Shown: one piece after another, positions 1 through 6,759 of the stretch | Layout: each line of letters starts with the position of its first letter | Numbering within the stretch: the first letter of the stretch is position 1 | Origin: Mesorhizobium sp. B2-1-8 | GTDB lineage: Bacteria > Pseudomonadota > Alphaproteobacteria > Rhizobiales > Rhizobiaceae | Direction of reading: 5' to 3' | DNA length: 64,000 nucleotides | Assembly: GCF_006442545.2 (NCBI RefSeq) | Contig: NZ_CP083953.1 | Location: forward strand, 62,001-126,000 | Made by a program: the position numbers and the translations under genes | Notes under the pieces: model-generated | Databases searched by the model: none | What the model saw: the letters and a program-made list of their open reading frames with translations, nothing else | What the model was told of the DNA's origin: nothing

Positions 1-141
1 GGGGAGAACTTTTTCGTCAATGTGAGCCTTGATCGGCGGACCAAGCGCCGGCTGAAGCTGGCATCGTTCAATGCGGAGACATCGATGCAGGCGATCATCG
101 AGGCGGCGATCGTCAAATATCTCGACGAGATTGGCGCTTGA
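1..141 (+). CDS. C-terminal end of a ribbon-helix-helix (partition-type) protein, cut by the window edge
   Basis: An open frame runs from base 1 to a TGA at 139-141, giving the last 46 residues of a protein. The fragment reads VNVSLDRRTKRRLKLASFNA and continues with a helical tail ending KYLDEIGA. A short beta strand followed by two helices, with a basic first helix, is the layout of MetJ/Arc ribbon-helix-helix DNA-binding domains. Proteins of this kind usually follow parA on rhizobial plasmids and integrative elements, which fits the plasmid-type genes downstream, but parA itself is not in the window. The role in partition or copy control is therefore inferred from context. Confidence 0.6.
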   Translation, partial: GENFFVNVSLDRRTKRRLKLASFNAETSMQAIIEAAIVKYLDEIGA

Positions 142-283
142 TAGTCCGATCAGGTTCCAGCCTCCCGGCTCGCTGTCCAAGGACATTTGATCGGAGCGCC
201 TATTTGCTGCTAGGCTGATGTCAAATTGGTCCTGATTTCACGGTGGAAGGACCAATGGGGGCGAAGACACGCGTCATAGCGAC

Positions 284-781
284 GTGTTTTTGGGGCAACA
301 GGAGCGGGCTAAAGCCGTCGCCATGGCGATCAAGGACGTTCAGAAATATATCGACGAATGTGGGCTCGTCGAAACGAGCGACGAAGAATCGGAGAAGCCG
401 ATCTATCGCAAGCCAGGTTTCGAGGGCATTCGAAGCTTCGGCGAGATGGAGCAGACATTCAGCCAGTTCATCCGCGAGCATCGCGACGCGAAGCGCCTCA
501 ATCGCGCCCAGGTCGGCATGATGGTCGGGCTGCATGAGACGATTTTCGCGCGCTATGAGCGGGCGTTTTCGAAGCTGCAGGCGACGCGGCTGATCCACCT
601 TTGCGAAATCCTCGATTGTTCGCCGATCGAGATGATCCATGCGGCAGCGCCGCATTTTTTCGGCGAAAGCCGCAAGGAGGCCGACGACAAGCTGAAGCTC
701 ATGCTGCGCATTCTGGACATGCCCGCCTCGACCGCATCCAGCCTGCTCAGCATGATCGAAGGTCTGGCGGGGGAAGATTGA
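284..781 (+). CDS. XRE-family helix-turn-helix regulator
   Basis: 165 residues from a GTG. Residues about 59-110 form a typical XRE domain (RLNRAQVGMMVGLHETIFAR, followed by a helix ending LCEILDCSPIEM). The N-terminal 55 residues and C-terminal helix are family-specific and probably serve dimerisation. The gene lies just after the ribbon-helix-helix fragment in the same direction, suggesting a regulator of element maintenance or transfer. The start is uncertain: neither GTG 284 nor the in-frame ATG at 323 has a clear ribosome binding site. Target genes cannot be told from sequence. Confidence 0.75.
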   Translation: MFLGQQERAKAVAMAIKDVQKYIDECGLVETSDEESEKPIYRKPGFEGIRSFGEMEQTFSQFIREHRDAKRLNRAQVGMMVGLHETIFARYERAFSKLQATRLIHLCEILDCSPIEMIHAAAPHFFGESRKEADDKLKLMLRILDMPASTASSLLSMIEGLAGED

Positions 782-832
782 ACTTCCGAGCAGCCATCGA
801 GGTAGTGGGCAAAGACGCCGACCGGGGCGCCG

Positions 833-895
833 CGAGAGGGATCGTCGCCGGAGGCCGAGAGGGCGAAGCCGGCTCGGGGAGCGGTGGCACGCCGC
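833..895. repeat. Dispersed intergenic repeat, copy A
   Basis: GC-rich sequence beginning GAGGGATCGTC-like and running through GGCGAAGCCGG to GACGCCGC-like. It matches 3379-3441 over about 60 bases with only a handful of mismatches. Both copies lie in intergenic DNA of the mobile-element backbone and neither sits in a convincing gene. The interval 782-1031 holds nothing else recognisable. Confidence 0.5.
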
Positions 896-1031
896 AAGTT
901 GTGCCCGACCGCCGAAGGTGGCTCGCCCAAAGCTAGCGGCACTTCCACGCATCAGAATTGTGAATCGATGAAGCCGCACTGATTCATCGAACTCGTTGGA
1001 CGAGATGGACGTAAGCGGCGAATGTGGCGTC

Positions 1032-1271
1032 ATGCCGACAGATGCCGCGACACATCTCCACCGCATCGATCCCGCGTGCAACATGGCGCGGTACTATAGC
1101 TTGTCGACAACGCCGAGCCTGTTCGGCGATATTTGTGTTGTACGGGAGTGGGGGAGGATCGGACGGCCGGGCCGTATCCGTATCGACCTCTACCAGGAAG
1201 CAGAGGAGGCGCACGCGGCTTGCTTGGTGATCGAGCACGCCAAAAGACGACGCGGCTATCATGATGCGTGA
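1032..1271 (+). CDS. WGR domain protein
   Basis: 79 residues from the ATG at 1032. The protein is essentially one WGR domain: a short HLHRIDPACNMARYYSLS lead, then VVREWGRIGRPGRIRIDLY, then an amphipathic helix ending HAKRRRGY. The WGR domain is a small nucleic-acid-associated fold, also found in PARP proteins. Stand-alone versions of 75-95 residues are common on rhizobial plasmids and integrative elements, with no proven function. An in-frame ATG at 996 would add 12 residues that do not look like the family. Confidence 0.8.
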   Translation: MPTDAATHLHRIDPACNMARYYSLSTTPSLFGDICVVREWGRIGRPGRIRIDLYQEAEEAHAACLVIEHAKRRRGYHDA

Positions 1272-1310
1272 GGGAATGGTTGACGATTGGGATGTAATCG
1301 GCGGGACAGC

Positions 1311-1338
1311 AAAAAAAGGCCTGCGCCGGTGCAGGCCT
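1311..1338 (-). terminator. Rho-independent terminator of the 1355-1675 gene
   Basis: On the minus strand an 8-bp perfect stem (AGGCCTGC/GCAGGCCT, arms 1331-1338 and 1317-1324) with a 6-base loop is followed directly by a run of T. It begins 17 bases after the stop codon of the minus-strand gene, the expected place for an intrinsic terminator. Confidence 0.85.
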
Positions 1339-1354
1339 CTTGGCTGTCCAGTGA

Positions 1355-1675
1355 TTATTCGAATTGCGGCTTTCGCAGAGGTTCGCCGAGACAGTGGCGC
1401 GGCCGGCCGGCGTGTTCCGCCTTGTCGGCGGCGAGTTGCGCGGCGACTTCCTCGGGAAGCGGCGTGAAGTCGTACCCTTTGGCAAAGGCTGCTGCGTGCA
1501 GGGCGACAATCGTGTCGAAGTCCCGATCGTATGTGCCGAGCCACAGCGCCGGTTCGTCGGTCTCTTCGTGGGGGAACGCCTGCAGGAAGTAGGTTCGCAG
1601 CGGCGGGTCGTAGCCAATGATGGCCTCGGGGTCCGAGCGGCCGCGTCCGGTAACGGTGATGGTATAGCGGCTCAT
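1355..1675 (-). CDS. Hypothetical protein of the integrative-element backbone
   Basis: 106 residues. AAGGAGG on the minus strand lies 5 bases before ATG 1675 and only 2 before ATG 1678, so 1675 is preferred. The protein starts MSRYTITVTGRGRSDPEAII, is acidic, and has no membrane segment, signal peptide or catalytic motif that I recognise. It ends close before a clear terminator, so it is a genuine transcription unit. Similar small proteins accompany DUF736 genes in rhizobial accessory DNA; the function is unknown. Confidence 0.7.
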   Translation of the reverse strand: MSRYTITVTGRGRSDPEAIIGYDPPLRTYFLQAFPHEETDEPALWLGTYDRDFDTIVALHAAAFAKGYDFTPLPEEVAAQLAADKAEHAGRPRHCLGEPLRKPQFE

Positions 1676-1744
1676 CATAGCCTCCTTGTTCCGGAAAGTG
1701 AGGTGAAGGGGCCGGCCCCTTTCGACGCCGGCCGCTCGTAGCTG

Positions 1745-2068
1745 TCACTGCGGGTTGTTCCAGAGGATGACCTTCTTGTTCTCTTCGCCGCCTGGCGCCG
1801 GGGCGAGGTTGCCGAAGATGACGCCGATCTCGGGGGCTTCCAGCTTGACCGAGAGGTACTCCTCTCCCGAACGCTGGGAGATGCGGTGCCAGCCGGCACC
1901 GATCTCAAAGCCCGTGCGCTTGTTGACGATCCGGTAGTCGGGCGCGTCCTCGCGCGACTTGTTGGTGTTCGGGATGAGGGTGATCGGGGCGTTGACCCGG
2001 AGCGTGGCGAAGACGCCTTCCATCGAGCCGTCGGCCTTGGTGGTGAGATTTGCGATCGTGGTGGCCAT
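1745..2068 (-). CDS. DUF736 family protein
   Basis: 107 residues, preceded by AAGGAG at good spacing. Family signatures are visible: MATTIANLTTKADGSMEGVF at the start, then APITLIPNTNKSREDAPDYR, GFEIGAGWHRIS and a GEEYLSVKLEAPE strand before an alanine-proline-rich tail. DUF736 proteins are small beta-rich proteins carried almost only by plasmids and integrative elements of Alphaproteobacteria, usually near conjugation or maintenance genes. Their function is unknown. A decayed inverted copy lies at about 2330-2568, with a long inverted repeat between the two. Confidence 0.9.
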   Translation of the reverse strand: MATTIANLTTKADGSMEGVFATLRVNAPITLIPNTNKSREDAPDYRIVNKRTGFEIGAGWHRISQRSGEEYLSVKLEAPEIGVIFGNLAPAPGGEENKKVILWNNPQ

Positions 2069-2141
2069 GGTAGTTCTCCTTCGGTTGCATCGGGACCATT
2101 CCCGATGGCGCCAAAGGAGAGGGCCGTCCTGCTGCGGTCAT

Positions 2142-2246
2142 CTCGGCGAAAATTCTGGAAAATTCTATTTGCTAAAAAGCGCGGGCAGGCCCTTCGCCTG
2201 ACCGCAACCAAAAACAGAAATCGAATTTTCCAGAATTTTCGCCGAG
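2142..2246. repeat. Perfect 24-bp inverted repeat with 57-bp spacer
   Basis: Arms 2142-2165 and 2223-2246 are exact reverse complements (left arm begins CTCGGCGAAAATTCTGG). Outside the arms, GCGGTCA at 2134-2140 is mirrored by TGACCGC at 2265-2271, and TGACCGC recurs at 2200, 2360 and 2567. A separate short hairpin, ACCCCCAACGGGGGT, lies at 2250-2264. The repeat sits at the centre of an inverted duplication of the DUF736 gene. The arms have stayed identical while the second gene decayed. Confidence 0.85.
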
Positions 2247-2329
2247 TGTACCCCCAACGGGGGTTGACCGCACAAAGCAGGCGGTCGTCTACAAAGGCGA
2301 CATGAAACGGGATGGCCCCGGATGCGGCA

Positions 2330-2568
2330 GATGGACAAGAACCCAGGCCGCCATCGCTTGACCGCCGACGCAACGCTGCCGGATCGCCGGGATGCTTGCC
2401 GCGCACCCCCGGGTCATGTCGCCTGCGTCATCAACACCTCGAACAGCAGCATGGCGCGTGAACCGCCTTGGGTGTTCGGGATGGCGGTACAGCGGTTTTG
2501 AGATCGGAGCCGACTGGCAGCGAACTTTACGCCCCTCGGTAGCAATCCCTCGAAGCCACGATGGATGA
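2330..2568 (+). pseudogene. Decayed inverted copy of the DUF736 gene
   Basis: The plus strand at 2494-2523 reads GFEIGADWQR, matching GFEIGAGWHR of the intact DUF736 protein, and 2432-2449 reads NTSNSS against NTNKSR. Upstream, GGGATGGCCCCGGATGC at 2309-2325 and AAGAACC at 2338 line up with the leader of the intact gene, whose start codon is lost here. The distance from the repeat arm to the NT(S/N)N motif is 186 bases here and 174 in the intact copy, so the two are mirror images. Frames are broken and a TGA closes the fragment at 2566-2568. Confidence 0.65.
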
Positions 2569-2778
2569 CCGCGCAAGCCAGGATGTTCGGCACGCTGCAC
2601 CCGCTTCAGATGCGAGACGGGCAAGATAATCATCGTGCACAACGCCCCGCGGCTCTGCGCGTGGGCCGGTTTCGAAAGGGGTCGGCTCCGGCCGTTCATC
2701 GAAGGGAAGTTGGGGGCTCGGGCCGGATCAAGCATGTCGGATCGGACCCGCCGGGCTGTCGGCCGGACTGCGCCTACA

Positions 2779-3312
2779 TCATCCCGGCAACGCCATACGC
2801 TCGTCCGGCGTCATGCGGGCTTCGGCTTGGCGGCGAATGTCGGGACCGGCATGCCGGAGCATGGCGCACCAGTCTTCCACAGTGTACGTCGTCGCCATGC
2901 TGCCCCTGGACAGATCGTAAATGACGCACGGCTTGTTCGCTATGGCCAGCCGAAGCACGTTGACGGCCGTGCCGGGTGATGCGCCGTCCCAGACCATCAT
3001 GCCAAAGTCGGCGCGCCGCGCCATCTCCCGGTCTTTGGCGGCGTGGACCCAGTATCCTTCGGCGCCCGCGGGAGAAGGAACATGGTAGGCGGCCCAGTCG
3101 CCCAGATTGTTGCGGGGTTCCTTGCCCGCATGGAAGACCCCGACATGCTCGTAATTGTAGCCGGCGAGCAGGCCCTGCGCCTCGGTATCGGCTCCAGACG
3201 CGTCCCCAATCAGCACGCCGTGCTCGGCAGCAACGATCGCGCCGATGCGAGTGATGGCAGGTTCCGGCAGCTCGAATATCTCGCGTGATCCACCTATGAA
3301 TATCATCGACAT
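2779..3312 (-). CDS. SLOG/Rossmann-like protein of unknown function
   Basis: 177 residues from ATG 3312 (GGGAAAG upstream). It opens with a strand-loop pattern MSMIFIGGSREIFELPEPAI and continues with GVLIGDASGADTEAQGLLA, which resembles the nucleotide-binding core of DUF2493/SLOG proteins (G-G-S and G-D-A-x-G-A-D). Later segments ADFGMMVWDGASPGTAVNVL and KPCVIYDL complete an alternating beta-alpha layout. SLOG domains bind nucleotides or NAD-like ligands in phage-defence and cytokinin-type enzymes. No ligand can be named. Upstream in-frame starts would add a basic, unlikely N-terminus. Confidence 0.7.
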   Translation of the reverse strand: MSMIFIGGSREIFELPEPAITRIGAIVAAEHGVLIGDASGADTEAQGLLAGYNYEHVGVFHAGKEPRNNLGDWAAYHVPSPAGAEGYWVHAAKDREMARRADFGMMVWDGASPGTAVNVLRLAIANKPCVIYDLSRGSMATTYTVEDWCAMLRHAGPDIRRQAEARMTPDERMALPG

Positions 3313-3378
3313 CGTGACTTTCCCTTCTCTCCAGCGTCCCTCCGCCCCGCGCCGGCCGCCCTCTTCCTCTGGCCCTGC

Positions 3379-3441
3379 GCGAGGGATCGTCACCCGAAGG
3401 CCGAGACGGCGAAGCCGGCGCGGGGAGCGGCGGGACGCCGC
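3379..3441. repeat. Dispersed intergenic repeat, copy B
   Basis: Matches copy A at 833-895 in the same orientation, starting at GAGGGATCGTC, passing GGCGAAGCCGG and ending at ACGCCGC. It lies between the SLOG-like gene and the toxin-antitoxin pair. The downstream 3450-3480 sequence is a further GC-rich palindromic patch (CCGGCCGGCCGCAGGCCGG). Confidence 0.5.
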
Positions 3442-3512
3442 GACTAGAGCCCGGCCGGCCGCAGGCCGGCGCGCCCGGACCCTGCCGCTGCCGAGGCGCT
3501 AAGCGCGTGGAG

Positions 3513-4022
3513 CTAGTGGCCTTTGTCGGCCAGCCAGAGGCTCACGTCCTGGATCGAGCGCATGAGCACCGACGGATTGTCCCGCGCGGGGATGAAGCCC
3601 CAGCTCTGCCAGTACTGCTCGGCCTCGGCGTCGATCGCCCGCACCACCATCGCGCGGCCGCCGACGATGTCGGCGCCCGCGACGCAGCGATGCAGCGCGT
3701 TCTTGACCAGGCCGCTGCCGATGCCTTGTCCGGCATATCGGTGGTCGACGGCGAGTTGTCCGATCAGCAAGCAGGGGATCGGGTCGGGCGGACGACCGGT
3801 GCGGATGGCGCGCGGCGCGCTGTTTGGCTGGATCACGCCGGGCGCGAGGCCGTAATAGCCGACGACTGTCCCCTCGTCGTGAACGATCAGGACGCGGGTG
3901 AACCCGCGGGCCTGGTTCGTTCGCGCGAAGCCGGCCAGCCAAGCGTTGAGCGCCGGCTTGCCGCAATCGAAGCTGTCGAGGCGGTGCGCGTCGTCAAGGA
4001 GTTCGATGCCTGAAAGCGCCAC
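3513..4022 (-). CDS. GNAT-family toxin (TacT-like) of a type II toxin-antitoxin pair
   Basis: 169 residues from a GTG at 4022 that directly follows the antitoxin stop. The GNAT fold is clear: a central strand LLIGQLAVDHRYAGQGIGSG with the Q/R-x-x-G-x-G/A acetyl-CoA loop (YAGQGIGS), and a C-terminal YWQSWGFIPA segment typical of TacT/AtaT toxins. These enzymes acetylate charged tRNAs and block translation. Pairing with a DUF1778 protein is the classic TacA-TacT arrangement, so the assignment rests on both sequence and context. The pair probably stabilises the mobile element. Confidence 0.88.
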   Translation of the reverse strand: MALSGIELLDDAHRLDSFDCGKPALNAWLAGFARTNQARGFTRVLIVHDEGTVVGYYGLAPGVIQPNSAPRAIRTGRPPDPIPCLLIGQLAVDHRYAGQGIGSGLVKNALHRCVAGADIVGGRAMVVRAIDAEAEQYWQSWGFIPARDNPSVLMRSIQDVSLWLADKGH

Positions 4023-4307
4023 CTAGCGGTCCCAGGGCGGCGACCGACGCAGCCGCTCGGCCGCCTTCGGCGTGGGCGGGGCGGCGGGGGCTGAGATCGC
4101 CTGCATGAAGGCGTCATAAGCTTCCGGGGACACGCGGATGACGGTTTCGTTGAGGATGGCCGCCTGCGCCTCGTGGAGTGCTGCGCGTCGCATGAACTCC
4201 GTGCGCGAGAGGCCGAGCAGCTCCGCGCCGCGGTCGATGATGGTGAGATCATCATCGCGAAACCGCATCGAGACGGGTATTTCCTTCCTCGTGGCTGTGG
4301 TGGCCAT
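4023..4307 (-). CDS. DUF1778 ribbon-helix-helix antitoxin (TacA-like)
   Basis: 94 residues, preceded by GGAGCGCGCC. Residues about 10-50 form the RHH domain: PVSMRFRDDDLTIIDRGAEL followed by GLSRTEFMRRAALHEAQ. The C-terminal part (SPEAYDAFMQAISAPAAPPT onward) matches the toxin-neutralising tail of DUF1778 proteins. The gene precedes and abuts the GNAT toxin, the usual order. Antitoxins of this family bind their own promoter, and an AT-rich palindrome lies just upstream. Confidence 0.88.
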   Translation of the reverse strand: MATTATRKEIPVSMRFRDDDLTIIDRGAELLGLSRTEFMRRAALHEAQAAILNETVIRVSPEAYDAFMQAISAPAAPPTPKAAERLRRSPPWDR

Positions 4308-4326
4308 GGCGCGCTCCTGTGCTGCG

Positions 4327-4340
4327 GATGTATATACGTC
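4327..4340 (-). promoter_or_regulatory. Candidate toxin-antitoxin operator
   Basis: GATGTATATACGTC is a 14-bp palindrome with one mismatched pair, centred on GTATATAC, about 20 bases upstream of the antitoxin start. Position and symmetry suit autorepression by the ribbon-helix-helix antitoxin, but no binding is shown. Confidence 0.4.
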
Positions 4341-4515
4341 GGTGCAACGCGGATCGCAATACCGGGTTGCGTGGCGGCACGCTCCACCGCGTTGATCCGA
4401 TTAGTGGAGGTGGAGGGTGCCGTGCTTCGCGCGCGGGCTTCGGTGCGCTTCGCGGGCGCCGAACCCGGCCGCGCGCGGTCGGGTTCGGCGGTGCGGATTG
4501 CGAGGAAACCGACGC

Positions 4516-5457
4516 TCACGCGGCGTCTTCCGCGAACCGCCAGACGGGGATGCCGAGCCGACGGGCCTTGTCGGCAAGGTTGTCGGTGATGCCGGAGCCG
4601 GGAAAGACGATCAGGCCATAGGGCACGACCGAGAGAAGCTGGTCGTTGCGGCGGAACGGAGCCGCCTTGGCGTGCCGGTTCCAATCCGGCTTGAAGGCGA
4701 TCTGCGTGACCTTGCGGTTCTCGGCCCAGCAGGCGGCGATGCGTTCGGCGCCGCGCGGGCTACCGCCGTGGAGCAGTACCATGTCGGGATGCTTCTCGTG
4801 GGCCTTGTCGAGCGCGTCCCAGATCCGGTCGTGATCGTTGCAGTCGAGACCACCGGCGAAGGCGATCTTAGTGCCGGCCGGAACGAGCACCTCGGTTTCG
4901 GCGTGGCGGCGGGCGGCGAGGAAGTCGCGCGAGTCGATCACCGACGCGGTCATCGCCTGGTGGCTGACCTTGGAGCCGGTGCGCGGCCGCCATGCCGATC
5001 CGGTCTGCGCCTCGTAGAGGTCGGCGGCCTCATCGCGCATGATTTCGAGCACGTTGCGCCGCTCGATATAGGTTATGCCCTCGGCTGTGAGCCGTTCCAG
5101 CTCGACGGACTTCACCTCGGAGCCGTCCTGCTCCTGCTGGCTCGAGCGTTGCGCCTCCTCATTGCGGTCGAGGCTGCGGGCGACGCGCTCGGCGGCGCGG
5201 TGGAAGACGTTGGTGAAAGACCAGAGAAGGTCGCCGAGGTCGGGTTCGAGTCTGGTGTCGCCGAGCATGCCGGCGAAGGTCTCGACGATACCGGCGAGGC
5301 CGGCCCGGATCACCTCGTCGTCGGGAAGTGGCCGAGGATCGGGCTCGTCCTGATGCGGACGATGACCGTACATCTGCAGTTCGAGGATGACGCGGTCGGT
5401 CGGTGAGGACGTGTGGTAGGGCTCGTAGGCGTCGTCGAAAGGAAGGTCGTAGGTCAT
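4516..5457 (-). CDS. DUF2493 domain protein
   Basis: 313 residues from ATG 5457, with GGAGA upstream. The N-terminal half is mostly helical and acidic. The C-terminal part, from about residue 190, is the DUF2493/SLOG domain: TKIAFAGGLDCNDHDRIWDA, then a strand MVLLHGGSPRGAERIAACWA, KVTQIAFKPDW and VVPYGLIVFPGSGITDNLA. The family is a Rossmann-like putative nucleotide-binding module related to YspA. Members of this size are standard in rhizobial integrative-element backbones between the toprim and DUF736 genes. Function is unknown. A longer in-frame N-terminus back to 5652 is arginine-rich and is probably not translated. Confidence 0.85.
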   Translation of the reverse strand: MTYDLPFDDAYEPYHTSSPTDRVILELQMYGHRPHQDEPDPRPLPDDEVIRAGLAGIVETFAGMLGDTRLEPDLGDLLWSFTNVFHRAAERVARSLDRNEEAQRSSQQEQDGSEVKSVELERLTAEGITYIERRNVLEIMRDEAADLYEAQTGSAWRPRTGSKVSHQAMTASVIDSRDFLAARRHAETEVLVPAGTKIAFAGGLDCNDHDRIWDALDKAHEKHPDMVLLHGGSPRGAERIAACWAENRKVTQIAFKPDWNRHAKAAPFRRNDQLLSVVPYGLIVFPGSGITDNLADKARRLGIPVWRFAEDAA

Positions 5458-5679
5458 GGCGTGTCTCCATCGGTTGTGGCCGCGCCTGTCGCGGCCTGAC
5501 AGCGCATCCCGGCCGCGGCCCGGGCGCGGCCGCACCGAAGGCCGGAGCGCGAGCGGAGGACGGCGCCAGCCGTTGCGGCCACGACCGGGGCGTGGCAGGG
5601 GTCGCCTCTCAGGCAGGCCGCGGGCGCGGCCTCTCCGGCGGACCGCCGCCATGCCTGCAGGGCCTCCGGTGACGCCACA

Positions 5680-6747
5680 CTACCCGCCTGCCGGCCCGAG
5701 TTGTTCATCCGGCGGGAGAAAGAGACCGGCATCCTCCGGGGCGAGTTGATCGCTGAGCCAGGCCGCGAGATGGGTCGGGCCGAGATGACGCAGATCGTCG
5801 TTGAAGTCGCCGAGTTGCGGCCGCAGCGCCAGGGCGAGAATCCCGGCGTCGCCTGCGCGCTGGCTGAGGCGCTCGATGCCATGCCGGCCGGCGGCGTCCG
5901 CATCGGCCGCGATATAGAGGCGGCGGCAGCCAGGCGGGAAGGTCAGGCCGGCGAGATGATTGGCCGAGGTGGCGGCGGCCACCGTCAGCGCCGGCATCAC
6001 CGTCCGGAGCGAAGCCATCGTCTCGAAGCCTTCGCCGGCGGCCGTGACCGGGACCGGCGCGCCGGGATCGAGGCCCAACCAGATGGCGTTGCCGAGAAGA
6101 TGGCCGAGCGATCGGCGGGGATCGGCGAGTTGGGCCTTGCCGTTGCCTGCCGGATCCAGCCAGGTGCGCTGCAGGCCGGTGATACGACCGTCGGGATCGG
6201 TCACGGCGGCGATCAGCGCTGGCAGGGTCTGCGTCTCGCCCGTTAAAAGATCCCGGTAATAACAGCCGGGATGGAAGCGCAGAACACGCTCATGCGTGGG
6301 GAGCAGGATGCCGCGACCGGCGAGATAGCGTTCGCCAAGCGTGCCGGCGATCGGCTGGGATATGGCGAACAGGCGACGCGCGGCGTCGGGAGAGCCGCGT
6401 GCCGCGGCGGGCTGGCGCTGCGCGCCTGAGGTCCGGGGCTGCGGCCGCGGCATGGCGAGGAAGCGACGTGCTTCATCGGCGACGTCACGGAAGTCGACGA
6501 GGCCGCAGCTTTCGCGGATGACATCGAGCAGATCGCCAAATTCTGCCGAGGCTTCGTCCACCCACCTTCCTGCTGGCCCTTTCGCGTTGGCCGTCAGGCG
6601 GACATGCATGGAGCGGCCGCGGGTGTTGCGGACGTCGCCGACGATCCAGTGATTGCCGGAGCGATGACCGTTGGAGAGATATTCACGGCACACCGCCTCG
6701 GCATGGTCACCGAGGCGGCGTGCCAACTCGGATGCCGAGCCGGTCAT
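5680..6747 (-). CDS. Toprim-domain protein (primase-like)
   Basis: 355 residues. The N-terminal 90 residues (NHWIVGDVRNTRGRSMHVRL, then GRWVDEASAEFGDLLDVI) resemble the zinc-finger-less primase leader found in plasmid DUF7146 proteins. The C-terminal half is a Toprim domain: VTAAGEGFETMASL carries the conserved glutamate, and RRLYIAADADAAGRHGIERL carries the D-x-D pair. Toprim proteins catalyse or assist DNA primer synthesis and strand transfer. The gene lies 12 bases downstream of the large helicase and is probably co-transcribed, consistent with a role in element replication or transfer. Confidence 0.85.
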   Translation of the reverse strand: MTGSASELARRLGDHAEAVCREYLSNGHRSGNHWIVGDVRNTRGRSMHVRLTANAKGPAGRWVDEASAEFGDLLDVIRESCGLVDFRDVADEARRFLAMPRPQPRTSGAQRQPAAARGSPDAARRLFAISQPIAGTLGERYLAGRGILLPTHERVLRFHPGCYYRDLLTGETQTLPALIAAVTDPDGRITGLQRTWLDPAGNGKAQLADPRRSLGHLLGNAIWLGLDPGAPVPVTAAGEGFETMASLRTVMPALTVAAATSANHLAGLTFPPGCRRLYIAADADAAGRHGIERLSQRAGDAGILALALRPQLGDFNDDLRHLGPTHLAAWLSDQLAPEDAGLFLPPDEQLGPAGG

Positions 6748-6759
6748 GATCGCCTCCCC

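Noticed and set aside
243..521. Possibility that an ATG at 255 gives the XRE gene a frameshifted N-terminus
   Set aside because: The stretch reads MGAKTRVIAT and then would need a shift into the XRE frame, but without homologues the GTG start at 284 is the simpler reading.
3450..3490. GC-rich palindromic patch considered as a terminator
   Set aside because: No T run follows on either strand, so intrinsic termination is unsupported.
4417..5406. 329-residue plus-strand frame
   Set aside because: Mirrors the DUF2493 gene; no start signal or domain.
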